64,000 nt of DNA, from assembly GCF_947499705.1 (NCBI RefSeq), contig NZ_CANMPJ010000001.1, positions 2,143,501 through 2,207,500 on the forward strand, written 5' to 3'. The stretch comes from an uncultured Erythrobacter sp. Its GTDB lineage: Bacteria > Pseudomonadota > Alphaproteobacteria > Sphingomonadales > Sphingomonadaceae. The notes below the pieces were generated by a model, which was not told the origin of the DNA, did no database searches, and worked only from the letters and a program-made list of their open reading frames with translations. The position numbers and the translations under genes were made by a program. This document shows, one piece after another, positions 20,201-27,924 of this stretch (position 1 is the first letter of the stretch; each line of letters opens with the position of its first letter).

Positions 20201-20876
20201 TGCGCAGGATCGGGGTCAGATAGGCATCGACCACGCTAGTCTCACCGCGCGGGACGATCTTGGTGAGCGGGCTGACTTCGTGGCTGACCGAGACCTGCGT
20301 AAAGCCGACTTCGCGCGCGATCTCAGCCAGGCGGATTTCGTGATCCGGGTAGCGGTAGGCGTGCATCAAGACGATGGCGGCAGCGCGCAATCCGGTCGCA
20401 AAGGCAGCCTCGAACGCCGCATGCGCCCGCGCCTCGTCCAGCGCTAGCTCGACCGCTCCGTCGTCGCGGACCCGTTCGGTAATCTCGATTACATCGGCAT
20501 AGAGCGGCGCAGGCCTTTGAATGTTGAGCGCGAACGTATCCGGGCGCGCCTGCGTGCCGATCTCGATCACATCGCCTAGACCTTTGGTGATTGCCAGAAG
20601 GGTCGGCTCACCCTTGCGCTCCAGGAGGGCGTTGGTCGCGACCGTGGTGCCCATCCGGACCGACTGGATCGTTTCGAAACTGAGCTGCGCTTCGCCAGTC
20701 AGTTCGCGCATCCCGTGCAGCGCCGCATCGTCATAATGCTCAGGGTTCTCGGACAGGTATTTTCGCGTCAGCAACTCGCCACCTGGCGCACGCGCGACGA
20801 TATCGGTGAACGTCCCGCCGCGATCGATCCAGAATTGCCATTGGCCTGTCGTGGCCGAACCGCGGGTATCTTGCAT
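17265..20876 (-). CDS. Eukaryotic-type 5-oxoprolinase / hydantoinase fusion (HyuA-HyuB)
   Basis: 1203 residues, close to the length of ATP-dependent 5-oxoprolinases. The N-terminal HyuA half has the acetate-kinase/HSP70-like phosphate loops FWIDRGGTFTDIV (about 14-26) and GFDMGGTSTDVSHYSG. The C-terminal HyuB half starts about residue 690 and has NPHKGGSHLPDVTVV, ARAHHEDIGGISPGSM and RTPTGGGFGG near the end. The family opens 5-oxo-L-proline (or a hydantoin-like ring) with ATP in the cytosol. It starts 41 nt after the sulfotransferase gene stop and overlaps the transporter gene. Family is firm; a hydantoinase or acetophenone-carboxylase-like substrate is possible. Confidence 0.88.
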   Translation of the reverse strand: MQDTRGSATTGQWQFWIDRGGTFTDIVARAPGGELLTRKYLSENPEHYDDAALHGMRELTGEAQLSFETIQSVRMGTTVATNALLERKGEPTLLAITKGLGDVIEIGTQARPDTFALNIQRPAPLYADVIEITERVRDDGAVELALDEARAHAAFEAAFATGLRAAAIVLMHAYRYPDHEIRLAEIAREVGFTQVSVSHEVSPLTKIVPRGETSVVDAYLTPILRNYVDRIADGFADARAPGQLLFMQSSGGLTDASKFRGRDAILSGPAGGIVGCVHTAKRAGFEKVIGFDMGGTSTDVSHYSGTFEKVYETEVAGAKMRVPMLHIHTVAAGGGSILRFEDGRLRVGPESAGADPGPVCYRRGGPLAVTDINVCLGKVQLAHFPAIFGADQSQPLDAEASRAAFADVATELDDGRSPEEVAEGFLAIANEHMAQAIKQISTARGHDVKDYVLNCFGGAGGQHACLVAERLGIRSIQIHPFAGVLSAFGMGLAKTEAQRQRVMDKHLSEQALEDVRSSVADLRAETERELAEQGVGSDEVVHNVSALMRYARTETAIRVPLGSVDEMATEFERLHRQQFGFAAPEKVLLLDTVIVESEACSQAEEAAPKSEPAKEAPQPKTVTRFYSGGAWRDAKMFDRDNLCFGHRIDGPAIIIEATGTTIIEPGWAGEVDKDGCLILTHIATGSSLARSTAFDPVTLEIFANLFMSIAEQMGIILRNTAQSVNVKERLDFSCAIFDAEGDLVANAPHVPVHLGSMDASVKTIIESGVAIEPGDAFVHNNPHKGGSHLPDVTVVSPVFDAAEEQVLFYVASRAHHEDIGGISPGSMSPLGRTIDDEGILLDNVKLVESGEFQTERIKNLLSDSPNPARNIAQNVADLMAQVAANSAGAGELRKLIGQYGLEVVQVYMGHIQDTAETAVRKVIGAIEGGEFRLELDSGAAIQVAITPDRDAGSAVIDFTGTSAQQDSAFNAPPAVTRAAVLYVFRCLIDDDVPLNAGCMKPLSIIVPEGSMLNPGNDAAVVAGNVETSQAITDALFAALGKLGTSQGTMNNLTFGDASRQYYETICSGAPAGPGFDGAAAVHTHMTNTRMTDPEVLEHRYPVVLDEFRIDRGSGGKGASNAGDGVTRAIRFLEDMEVSILSDHRKVAPVGLDGGKDGRPGRNWIERRNGSAQKLAGCDQTDVAAGDRVVIRTPTGGGFGGTDT

Positions 20877-20917
20877 GCCGCCCTGATGAAACAGCTGCGC
20901 GCGCTTGGCAATTCGGA

Positions 20918-22882
20918 TTAAGCGTTATCGCCCAGCGCCGCCTTCAATTCGCCCAGCCAAGGCTCGAACGGCTTCCAAGCGCCCTGCCCCTTACGGTTGA
21001 TTGGCTGGCGGACCTGTTCGCTCGATGCGGTGCGAACGGCGCGGTCAGTCTTGTGGAACTCGAGGCATGCTTCCTCGAACGGTACTTCGAGATAATCGAG
21101 CATCCGCCGCGTTTGCCCTTCGAGATCATCGAGGACATCTTCATGCTGCACGCGAAGGACTTTGCCCGGAAGGACAGCGTCCCAGTGGTCCATCAGGTCG
21201 ACATAGTCGGCGTAGTACCGCCCGATCTCGTGCAGCCCGTAGGTGAACTCCTGGCCCTGCGCGAACAGTTGTTTGAAGCCGGAGAAACAGCAATCCATTG
21301 GTTCACGGCGGGCGTCGATGATCTTGGCATTGGGCAGGATCAGATGGATCAGTCCAATATGCCGGAAATTGTTCGGCATCTTGTCGATAAAGATCGGCGC
21401 GCCTTGCCGGTGAACCTTTGTGTCTTGAATGAACTGAGCACCGAATTTGACGAAGTCCTCGCCGGTCAGATCGTGCAGGTTAGCAGGGTATAGTGGCTGC
21501 CCCACTTTGCGCCCGCGCAACCGGTGAGCGAGCGCGAGAATGTCCGGAAGTTCCAGCGTTCCATCGATCTGCGAATGGCTGGCGAGGATCTGTTCGAGCA
21601 GCGTAGAGCCAGCACGCGGTAGTCCCAGAATGAAGATCGGGTCGGGCGCGTCGTGGCCCACACCTTTGTGTTTTTCAAAAAGCTCGGCGGTACAGAACTG
21701 CTTCTGCCGCGCGAGTTCTTCGCTCATCCCGTCGGCGCTGTAACGGATCTGCGTGCGTTTGAGCGTATTGCCTTCCTCATAGCGTTCGAAGCTGCCTTCG
21801 TAGTCCCCGCGATCCTCCAGCGCCTTGCCCAGCGCGAAGGCGATATGGACCCGATCCGTAAACGCCAGATCGGGCCGCTCTGCCTGCTCCCGCATCGCGT
21901 CGATTTCATCATCGGTGAAGCGATAGGTCTTGAGATTGGCGAGCGCGTAATAGGCGTCGCCGTGGCTCGGCTGTGCAGCAAAGGCTGCGCGGTAGCTCGC
22001 GACCGCTTCGTCCTGCTTGCCCATCGTTTTCAGCGCATGGCCCTTGCTGGTCAGCGTCGAATGATCACGCGGCAGCTTTGCCAGCACTTGGTCGAACAGG
22101 TCGAACGCGCGCTCATATTCGCCCGCCTGCATGCTTTCGATCGCGAGCCGCGACTGGAACAGCGGGTTTTCCGGATCGCGCTCGTGCAGGGCTTCGGCTT
22201 CCTCACAGGCGCGTTCGAACTTCTGCTTGCGACGCAGCACATCGATGAAGTCGAGCCGCAACTGGATGTTATCGGGTTCGAATGTGACTGCGCTTTCGAG
22301 CAGGAATTCGGCGTCTTCCAAAACGCCCAATTCAACCCCGATCCGCGCGAGCAGTCGCATCCCTTCGACGTTGCGCGGTTGCTGGCGGAGGAAATGGCGG
22401 CAAATCTCTTCGGCCCGCAGCAGGCGGCCTTCATGCAGGTGGTTGGTGACGGCGACCAACTCTCGCGGGAGCTTTTGCAAACGCTCCAATTGCGCCTGCG
22501 CTGCGGCAGCCTCCTCCGTTCGGCCCAACTGCCCAGCCAATCGCGCCTGCTCCCGCCAACTGGCTTCGAGCGCGGAGTTGAACCGGGTCGCCTGCGTGAA
22601 CGCCGCCAGCGCGTCTGCATCGTCGCCGCGCGCCAGAGCCAGGTGCCCTTCCTCCTGCCAAGCCCGCCCATATTCCGGCATCGCCGCGTGGAGCCGCTGG
22701 AGGTACGATGCTGCATCGTTGAACTGCTCGAGATACCGACAAGCAACCGCCGCCATATACAGCGCCTCGCCATCCGTAGCGTCCTCGCCAAGCAGCGCCT
22801 CTGCCAACGCCAAGCCATCGGGAAAGCGCCCACTTTGCATCGCTTGCTGTGCGGCCTTCAAATTGTCGGTGCGTGAATTCAT
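20918..22882 (-). CDS. TPR-repeat protein fused to a sulfotransferase domain
   Basis: 654 residues. Residues about 1-370 are tandem tetratricopeptide-like helices with Ala/Glu-rich spacing. The C-terminal half is a PAPS-dependent sulfotransferase fold. The 5'-phosphosulfate loop is LGLPRAGSTLLEQ (about 417-429). The 3'-phosphate region is IDARREPMDCCFSGFKQ (about 521-537), with a conserved Arg. No signal peptide is seen. Such fusions are common behind TonB receptors in sphingomonads, but their acceptor is unknown. A terminator lies between it and the receptor, so it probably has its own promoter or depends on read-through. Confidence 0.85.
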   Translation of the reverse strand: MNSRTDNLKAAQQAMQSGRFPDGLALAEALLGEDATDGEALYMAAVACRYLEQFNDAASYLQRLHAAMPEYGRAWQEEGHLALARGDDADALAAFTQATRFNSALEASWREQARLAGQLGRTEEAAAAQAQLERLQKLPRELVAVTNHLHEGRLLRAEEICRHFLRQQPRNVEGMRLLARIGVELGVLEDAEFLLESAVTFEPDNIQLRLDFIDVLRRKQKFERACEEAEALHERDPENPLFQSRLAIESMQAGEYERAFDLFDQVLAKLPRDHSTLTSKGHALKTMGKQDEAVASYRAAFAAQPSHGDAYYALANLKTYRFTDDEIDAMREQAERPDLAFTDRVHIAFALGKALEDRGDYEGSFERYEEGNTLKRTQIRYSADGMSEELARQKQFCTAELFEKHKGVGHDAPDPIFILGLPRAGSTLLEQILASHSQIDGTLELPDILALAHRLRGRKVGQPLYPANLHDLTGEDFVKFGAQFIQDTKVHRQGAPIFIDKMPNNFRHIGLIHLILPNAKIIDARREPMDCCFSGFKQLFAQGQEFTYGLHEIGRYYADYVDLMDHWDAVLPGKVLRVQHEDVLDDLEGQTRRMLDYLEVPFEEACLEFHKTDRAVRTASSEQVRQPINRKGQGAWKPFEPWLGELKAALGDNA

Positions 22883-22903
22883 TCATGCCGCCCTAAAAGC
22901 AAA

Positions 22904-22938
22904 CGGCGGGAGTGAACAGCACCTGCTCACCCCCGCCG
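22904..22938 (-). terminator. Intrinsic terminator after the TonB receptor gene
   Basis: On the minus strand an 11-bp GC-rich stem (CGGCGGGGGTG with CACTCCCGCCG, one G-T wobble) encloses a 13-nt loop. It is followed by TTTGCTTTT. It lies 23 nt after the stop of the receptor gene and before the start of the sulfotransferase gene. Confidence 0.7.
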
Positions 22939-22960
22939 CCAAATCACTCAGGGTGATGGA

Positions 22961-25621
22961 TCAGTAGTTGAACGTCACCCGTGCCCCAGCCGTCAGAGGA
23001 CGGTTGGTAATGATGCGTTCGCGATCGTTTCCGAAGATGCCCGAAATCTCGGCGCGCTCATCGGTCAGGTTCTCACCGAAGATCTCAAAGCCCCATTGGT
23101 CGGCCTTCACACCGATCGACAGATCGAACAGCGCATAGCTATCGAGCTCGATCTTGTTGATCTCAATGATGTCGGTGAACTTCGATGCCGAATAGGTCAC
23201 TTGCGGCTGGATATAGGCCTCGAGCGTGTCCGACAGGTCCCATTCGTACCGCGCACGCAGGTTACCCTGGAAGCCCGGCGCATAGGCCAGTTCTTCGCCC
23301 TCAAGCACGTCAGTGGTCGGGATGAGCACTTCGGTGATCTCGGTGTCGAGGATCGAGAAAGCACCCGTGACCGTCAGCCCCGGAAGCGCGTATGGCGCGA
23401 TAGTGAAGTCTGCTTCAATCCCGTAAATCTCGGCATCGGCTGCATTCGACGAGAAGAAAAGGTTCGTGATCGATGGATCGAAAATCTGCGTTTGCAGGTT
23501 CGAAATGTCGACGAAGAATGCCGAACCGTTGAAACGGAACTGACCGTCGATCAGGTCCATCTTCCAGCCGAGTTCGTAGTTCTTCACTTCATCGGTTTCG
23601 ACTTCGAACGGAACCACGAAGCCCGTACCTGCCGATACTGCACCGCCTGGACGGTTCAGCAGACCCGGACGGAAGCCTTCGGAATAGGTCGCGTAGAACA
23701 GCAGATCCGGTGTCGGGGTCAGCGTCAGCGTACCCTTGAAGATCGTGCCGCTGGTAGAGGCAGTATCGGGCGCGCGGATGGCATTAAACACCTGCTGCGC
23801 TTGTCCGGCAGAAAGGCCAGCGGCCTGAATGTCGGCAAGGCTGTCACCCAGATCGAAGGTCTGACGCAAAGTCGCGTCACACGATCCAATGAAGGTGAAC
23901 TGCCCATCGCCATCATATAGGTCGCTGATGTCGGTGCCGAACGCGTTGGCGTCCGTCGCCGCGCCTGAGTTACAGAACGAACCGTTGGCGCTGCCTTCAA
24001 AGTCGACTTCGACATCGTAGTAACGCGCGCCAAATGTCGCAGTCAGCAAGTCGGGGACGATGTCAAAGCTGGCTTCACCAAAGATTCCGAATTGCTCGTC
24101 TGTCCGGCGAATGTCGTTGCGGAAGATCGTCGAGGCAGGAAACGGTCCCGGATCGGAAACAAAGCCCGACATTTGCGGGAAGTTCTGTGCGAACGGGCCG
24201 AAAGGCTGCGCAATCACGTTGTTCGGGTAGGCAAAGTCGACGCGCTCTTCGAGGCTGAGGTCCGAATAGAACCCACCACCTTGGAAACGGAAGCGCCAAT
24301 CTTCAGGCGTGCTGAAGCGCAGTTCCTGCGTGAACACCTCGGTCTTGGAGAACGAGTTCACGAACAGGTTCGGTGCCTGGCACGTGCCGGTCGGATCGTT
24401 GCCAGCACCCGGATAGCTCACCGAGCCATCGCAGATGTAATATGGCAGATATTGCCCCGCAAACAGGTAATCGGTGTAGTCGGCGCGCTGGTCACTTTCG
24501 CGGTCTGTGTAGGCACCCGTGTAGACCACATCGAGCATCGCGATGCGGCCCTCGACAGTCCAGCTGGTGTTGGAGAAATCGTCTTCGAGACGGTCTTCTT
24601 CAAAACGCTCAATTTCAAGATCATCGAGACCGTTCAATTCCGGATCGGCGAAGAACACGCCGTCGCTTTCGAGGCTCTGGCGCTGGTGCGAGACGGTCAC
24701 GGTCCAATCCGGTGTGACTTCCCACAGGCCCGAGATCCGGAAACCGGCATACTGTGTGTCGTTAAAGTTTTCCTGTGCGAGACCGGCATTGTCGGCATCG
24801 AGGAAGGTCACACCGCTAAGATCGGATGTCGACTGGAAACCGGCGCGGTTGGCGTTCACCGGTACGCCGTTTTCACGGACGAAACCTTCTGGGCGGAAAC
24901 GTGCGCTCTCGGTGAGATTGCGGGTGCCCTGAACGTTGTCGATGTAGCCGCCCTGATCGTCGAGATAGACGACACCGCGAAGCGCGATCGTGTCGGACAC
25001 CGGTACGTTGACGGTCAGCTCACCTTGGTAGCTGGCTTCGCCGCCCTTGGTAAAAGAGACACCGGCAGAGGCGTTGACCGCAAAGCCGCTAAGGTCGGGC
25101 TTGTTGGTGATCAGGCGGACAACACCGGCCTGCGAACTTGCGCCGAACAATGTGCCCTGGGGACCCGAGAGAACCTCGATCCGCTCAAGGTCGGCTGCGT
25201 ACACATCTAGGTTACGGCCAGGCTGTGAGAGCGGCTGATCGTTGAGATAGAGCGCGACGTTCGGTGCGAGACCGGCAACACCGGCAACGGTGATGTTCGG
25301 CGTGGTCGAGGCGAGCCCGCGAATGTAGATCGTGCTCTGGCCGGGACCGTTGCCACCTGCGGTGACCGATGGGATCTGTTCCAGGTAATCTTCGAACGTG
25401 TCGATGTTGAGTTCGTCGAGCTGCTCGGCACCGATCGCGGTCACCGATACCGGCACGTCCTGCAGATCTTCGCTGCGGCGCTGCGCAGTAACGACAATGT
25501 TCTGAACCCCGCCGCGCTGTTCCTGAGCGCCTTCGGCAGCGTCAGTGTCCTGCGCGATAGCAGGCGATGCGACAGCAATAGCCAGCGCGCTCGCCGAGGC
25601 GGCGCTTGCAAATCTAATCAT
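22961..25621 (-). CDS. TonB-dependent outer-membrane receptor
   Basis: 886 residues. The ATG at 25621 is preceded by AAGGGGA at 8 nt and begins a clear signal peptide ending ASPAIAQ (about residue 24). The plug follows with the TonB-box-like IVVTAQRRSEDLQDVPVSVT and the TIYIRGL segment. The rest is beta-barrel, ending in Phe-Asn-Tyr. It takes up a scarce large or chelated ligand across the outer membrane using TonB energy. The downstream genes (sulfotransferase, 5-oxoprolinase, NRAMP-like) hint at an amino-acid or peptide-derived ligand. A terminator lies after it. Confidence 0.92.
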   Translation of the reverse strand: MIRFASAASASALAIAVASPAIAQDTDAAEGAQEQRGGVQNIVVTAQRRSEDLQDVPVSVTAIGAEQLDELNIDTFEDYLEQIPSVTAGGNGPGQSTIYIRGLASTTPNITVAGVAGLAPNVALYLNDQPLSQPGRNLDVYAADLERIEVLSGPQGTLFGASSQAGVVRLITNKPDLSGFAVNASAGVSFTKGGEASYQGELTVNVPVSDTIALRGVVYLDDQGGYIDNVQGTRNLTESARFRPEGFVRENGVPVNANRAGFQSTSDLSGVTFLDADNAGLAQENFNDTQYAGFRISGLWEVTPDWTVTVSHQRQSLESDGVFFADPELNGLDDLEIERFEEDRLEDDFSNTSWTVEGRIAMLDVVYTGAYTDRESDQRADYTDYLFAGQYLPYYICDGSVSYPGAGNDPTGTCQAPNLFVNSFSKTEVFTQELRFSTPEDWRFRFQGGGFYSDLSLEERVDFAYPNNVIAQPFGPFAQNFPQMSGFVSDPGPFPASTIFRNDIRRTDEQFGIFGEASFDIVPDLLTATFGARYYDVEVDFEGSANGSFCNSGAATDANAFGTDISDLYDGDGQFTFIGSCDATLRQTFDLGDSLADIQAAGLSAGQAQQVFNAIRAPDTASTSGTIFKGTLTLTPTPDLLFYATYSEGFRPGLLNRPGGAVSAGTGFVVPFEVETDEVKNYELGWKMDLIDGQFRFNGSAFFVDISNLQTQIFDPSITNLFFSSNAADAEIYGIEADFTIAPYALPGLTVTGAFSILDTEITEVLIPTTDVLEGEELAYAPGFQGNLRARYEWDLSDTLEAYIQPQVTYSASKFTDIIEINKIELDSYALFDLSIGVKADQWGFEIFGENLTDERAEISGIFGNDRERIITNRPLTAGARVTFNY

Positions 25622-25978
25622 TTTGTTTGTCCCCTTAAGACAATTTGCGACCCGCGGCGCCATTCAAAGGGGGCCGCCTGATCAGTATTTCTGACGCGGT
25701 AATTTAGAGGTCGCGCCTTGGTGGAGCCCCTAACAAGGCTAGTTTGGCGCGGCCACAGCAGCGCGGAAAGATTTGGGGAATGGAAAAATCGATGTTGCAA
25801 AATAACAACATCGACACCGATGCTATGAATTCATTACCGATTAGATGATGATATTCAAAATATCGAAAATTCTATTTTTGCTTTGACTGCAATTTATTCA
25901 AAATCAGCTTCACCAACTCTCAAGATCAGTCAAATATATCTAATTTTACTCTTGCACTCACACCCTAAGTGATCAGCC
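25622..25978. other. AT-rich intergenic region upstream of the TonB receptor gene
   Basis: This 357-nt gap separates the BCCT gene stop and the receptor gene start, both on the minus strand. It is much richer in A and T than its surroundings, above all at 25780-25970. I see no open reading frame of note. It holds one strong dyad (25790-25813) and presumably the receptor promoter. Confidence 0.6.
25790..25813. promoter_or_regulatory. Perfect 8-bp inverted repeat, candidate operator of the TonB receptor gene
   Basis: CGATGTTG and CAACATCG flank the 8-nt AT-rich spacer CAAAATAA. The dyad ends about 170 nt upstream of the receptor ATG in an AT-rich tract. Neither strand has a T-run right after it, so it is more likely a protein-binding site than a terminator. 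The regulator is unknown. Confidence 0.5.
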
Positions 25979-27712
25979 CTATTCGGCAACGGATACTTTG
26001 CCATCCCAGTTTTCGCAGGCCTCGGCCGTGGTTGGGACCCCGTGGCGTTTGCGGATCAGATCGAAAATCACGGCTTTGCAAATGGATACGCCCATCAAGG
26101 CGACAACCACCGAGAACGGCAGAGCACCGATAATCATGGTGATCCGGATCGCCTCAATCCCGCCGAGGATCAGCATCGACCCCACCACAAATGCGAGCGC
26201 GATGCCCCAGAATACGATGTGGTACCGTCGGCTGCCCTCATCATCGCCCGCCCCATTGATCGTGTTGACGATCAGGATCGCGCTGTCTGCTGAGGTAATG
26301 AGGTAGGTCATCAGCAAGATCACAACGAGGCCGGAGACAATCAGCATGGTGCCTTCGCTCAGCATAACCGCGAGCGTCGCATAGAGTTGGTCCGCCATCG
26401 ACGCTTCGAGGATCGAGCCGCCCGCTGCGCCGGTCAGTTCCAGATCGATTGCTGTCCCGCCAGCCAGTGCCATCCAGATAAAACACATCAGCGATGGAAC
26501 GAGCGCCACGCCGAGCACATATTCGCGGATCGTCCGCCCACGCGAGATGCGCGCGATGAACATGCCGACGAACGGTGCAAAGGCGATCCACCACGCCCAG
26601 TAGGAAACCGACCAGCCAAGCTGCCACGCGACCAGTTCATCGCCCATTTCGCTGCCATCGGATGTGAACAGGCTGAGCGTCTGCTGCGGCAATGTCAGCA
26701 CATAATCGAGCGTCCCGGTCCAGAGCAGCTCCAGCGCGAACAGCCCCGATCCGACTGTTGCGAACAGCGCCAGCAGGCCGAAAGAGAGGCCCATATTGAT
26801 ATTGGACAGCCACTTGATGCCCCGCCCGACACCAGACAGCGCGCTGACGGTCGAGGCCCCGACCAGAACCGCCAGAGCCATGACAATGCCTATCGAAGAG
26901 GCTGCGAGCCCACTGCCATCCGACTTGGCCGTCATCAGCCAATCGCCGAACCCGATCCGGTACAGCCCGGCAACGAATTGCTCGACCCCGAAACCCAAAG
27001 TGTAAGCAACGCCCAGGATTGTCGCGACGACGGCGACGATATCGACCACATGACCCATCGGCCCGGACATGACCTTACCGAACAGCGGTGCGAGGCTGGA
27101 CCGGATCGTCAGCGGCAGACCCCGACGGTGCGAGACATAGCCTATCCCGAGACCGACCAGTGCATAGGTGCACCACGCACCAAAGCCCCAATGAAGAAAG
27201 GTGTAGAGATAGGCTGAGCGCACGGCCTCAGCGGAAAGCGCTTCGACCTCGCCGCGGATGATGTCCGGATTGTTGGCGAAATGCGCGAGCGGCTCTCCGG
27301 TTGAGAAGGTGAGCATCCCAATACCGATGCCTGCTCCAAACAGCATCGCGAACCATGAGAAACGGCTGAACTCTGGAGCCTCATCTGGCGCGCCAATCCT
27401 CAATCTCCCGGATTGCGGAAGCAACGCCAGCGCAACGCAAACCACCACCAAGGCGGCCACGAGATAGACATACCAGCCGCTGAAGATCGAAATTATTGAA
27501 TTGTTGGCGGCGTCGAGCGTTTCGAGCGCATTGACCGGAAAAAAGATCGCCCAAAGGATAATCAGCGAGACGATGATCTTCGACGGAATCGTCACTTCGC
27601 GACTGAAACCGTCGTAAAATCCGCGATCATGGGTATCGATCGGCAGTTCAACGATGGGCGGGTCGATGGGATAATTCCCATCGATTGTCGGACTTGGGTC
27701 GATATCGGCCAT
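25979..27712 (-). CDS. BCCT-family transporter (betaine/carnitine/choline type)
   Basis: 577 residues with about 12 membrane helices. The helix-3 glycine stretch reads LFGAGIGIGMLTFSTGEP, as in BetP-type carriers. The helix-8 signature reads SYWAWWIAFAPFVGMFIARISRGRT, with the aromatic residues that cage quaternary ammonium groups. Both termini are short, and no long C-terminal osmosensing tail like that of BetP is seen. The likely substrate is a betaine or related trimethylammonium compound, driven by Na+ or H+. No betaine biosynthesis or breakdown gene lies nearby. Confidence 0.92.
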   Translation of the reverse strand: MADIDPSPTIDGNYPIDPPIVELPIDTHDRGFYDGFSREVTIPSKIIVSLIILWAIFFPVNALETLDAANNSIISIFSGWYVYLVAALVVVCVALALLPQSGRLRIGAPDEAPEFSRFSWFAMLFGAGIGIGMLTFSTGEPLAHFANNPDIIRGEVEALSAEAVRSAYLYTFLHWGFGAWCTYALVGLGIGYVSHRRGLPLTIRSSLAPLFGKVMSGPMGHVVDIVAVVATILGVAYTLGFGVEQFVAGLYRIGFGDWLMTAKSDGSGLAASSIGIVMALAVLVGASTVSALSGVGRGIKWLSNINMGLSFGLLALFATVGSGLFALELLWTGTLDYVLTLPQQTLSLFTSDGSEMGDELVAWQLGWSVSYWAWWIAFAPFVGMFIARISRGRTIREYVLGVALVPSLMCFIWMALAGGTAIDLELTGAAGGSILEASMADQLYATLAVMLSEGTMLIVSGLVVILLMTYLITSADSAILIVNTINGAGDDEGSRRYHIVFWGIALAFVVGSMLILGGIEAIRITMIIGALPFSVVVALMGVSICKAVIFDLIRKRHGVPTTAEACENWDGKVSVAE

Positions 27713-27886
27713 CGAGGTGGTGTGTAACCTGTTGCTGCGTGAACCTGCTGCGTCGAAACGCGCTTCCGGTCGAAGCCAAGCGTGCCAGCGGTTCGGGAAA
27801 TTGACCTAAAGCCTAGAGGCCGCAGCCATCATTGCAACCCCGGTGCCCCAATCGCACGGCACAGGATACTGACAGGATTGGGGGCG

Positions 27887-27910
27887 ACAGGCGGTTTTGA
27901 CGCCGCCTGT
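27887..27910. terminator. Stem-loop downstream of the giant autotransporter gene
   Basis: ACAGGCGG and CCGCCTGT form perfect 8-bp arms around an 8-nt loop, 14 nt after the autotransporter stop. No T-run follows on the minus strand; TTTT lies inside the loop on the plus strand. It may end the transcript or protect its 3' end. Confidence 0.5.
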
Positions 27911-27924
27911 TGCTGTTAGATAGC

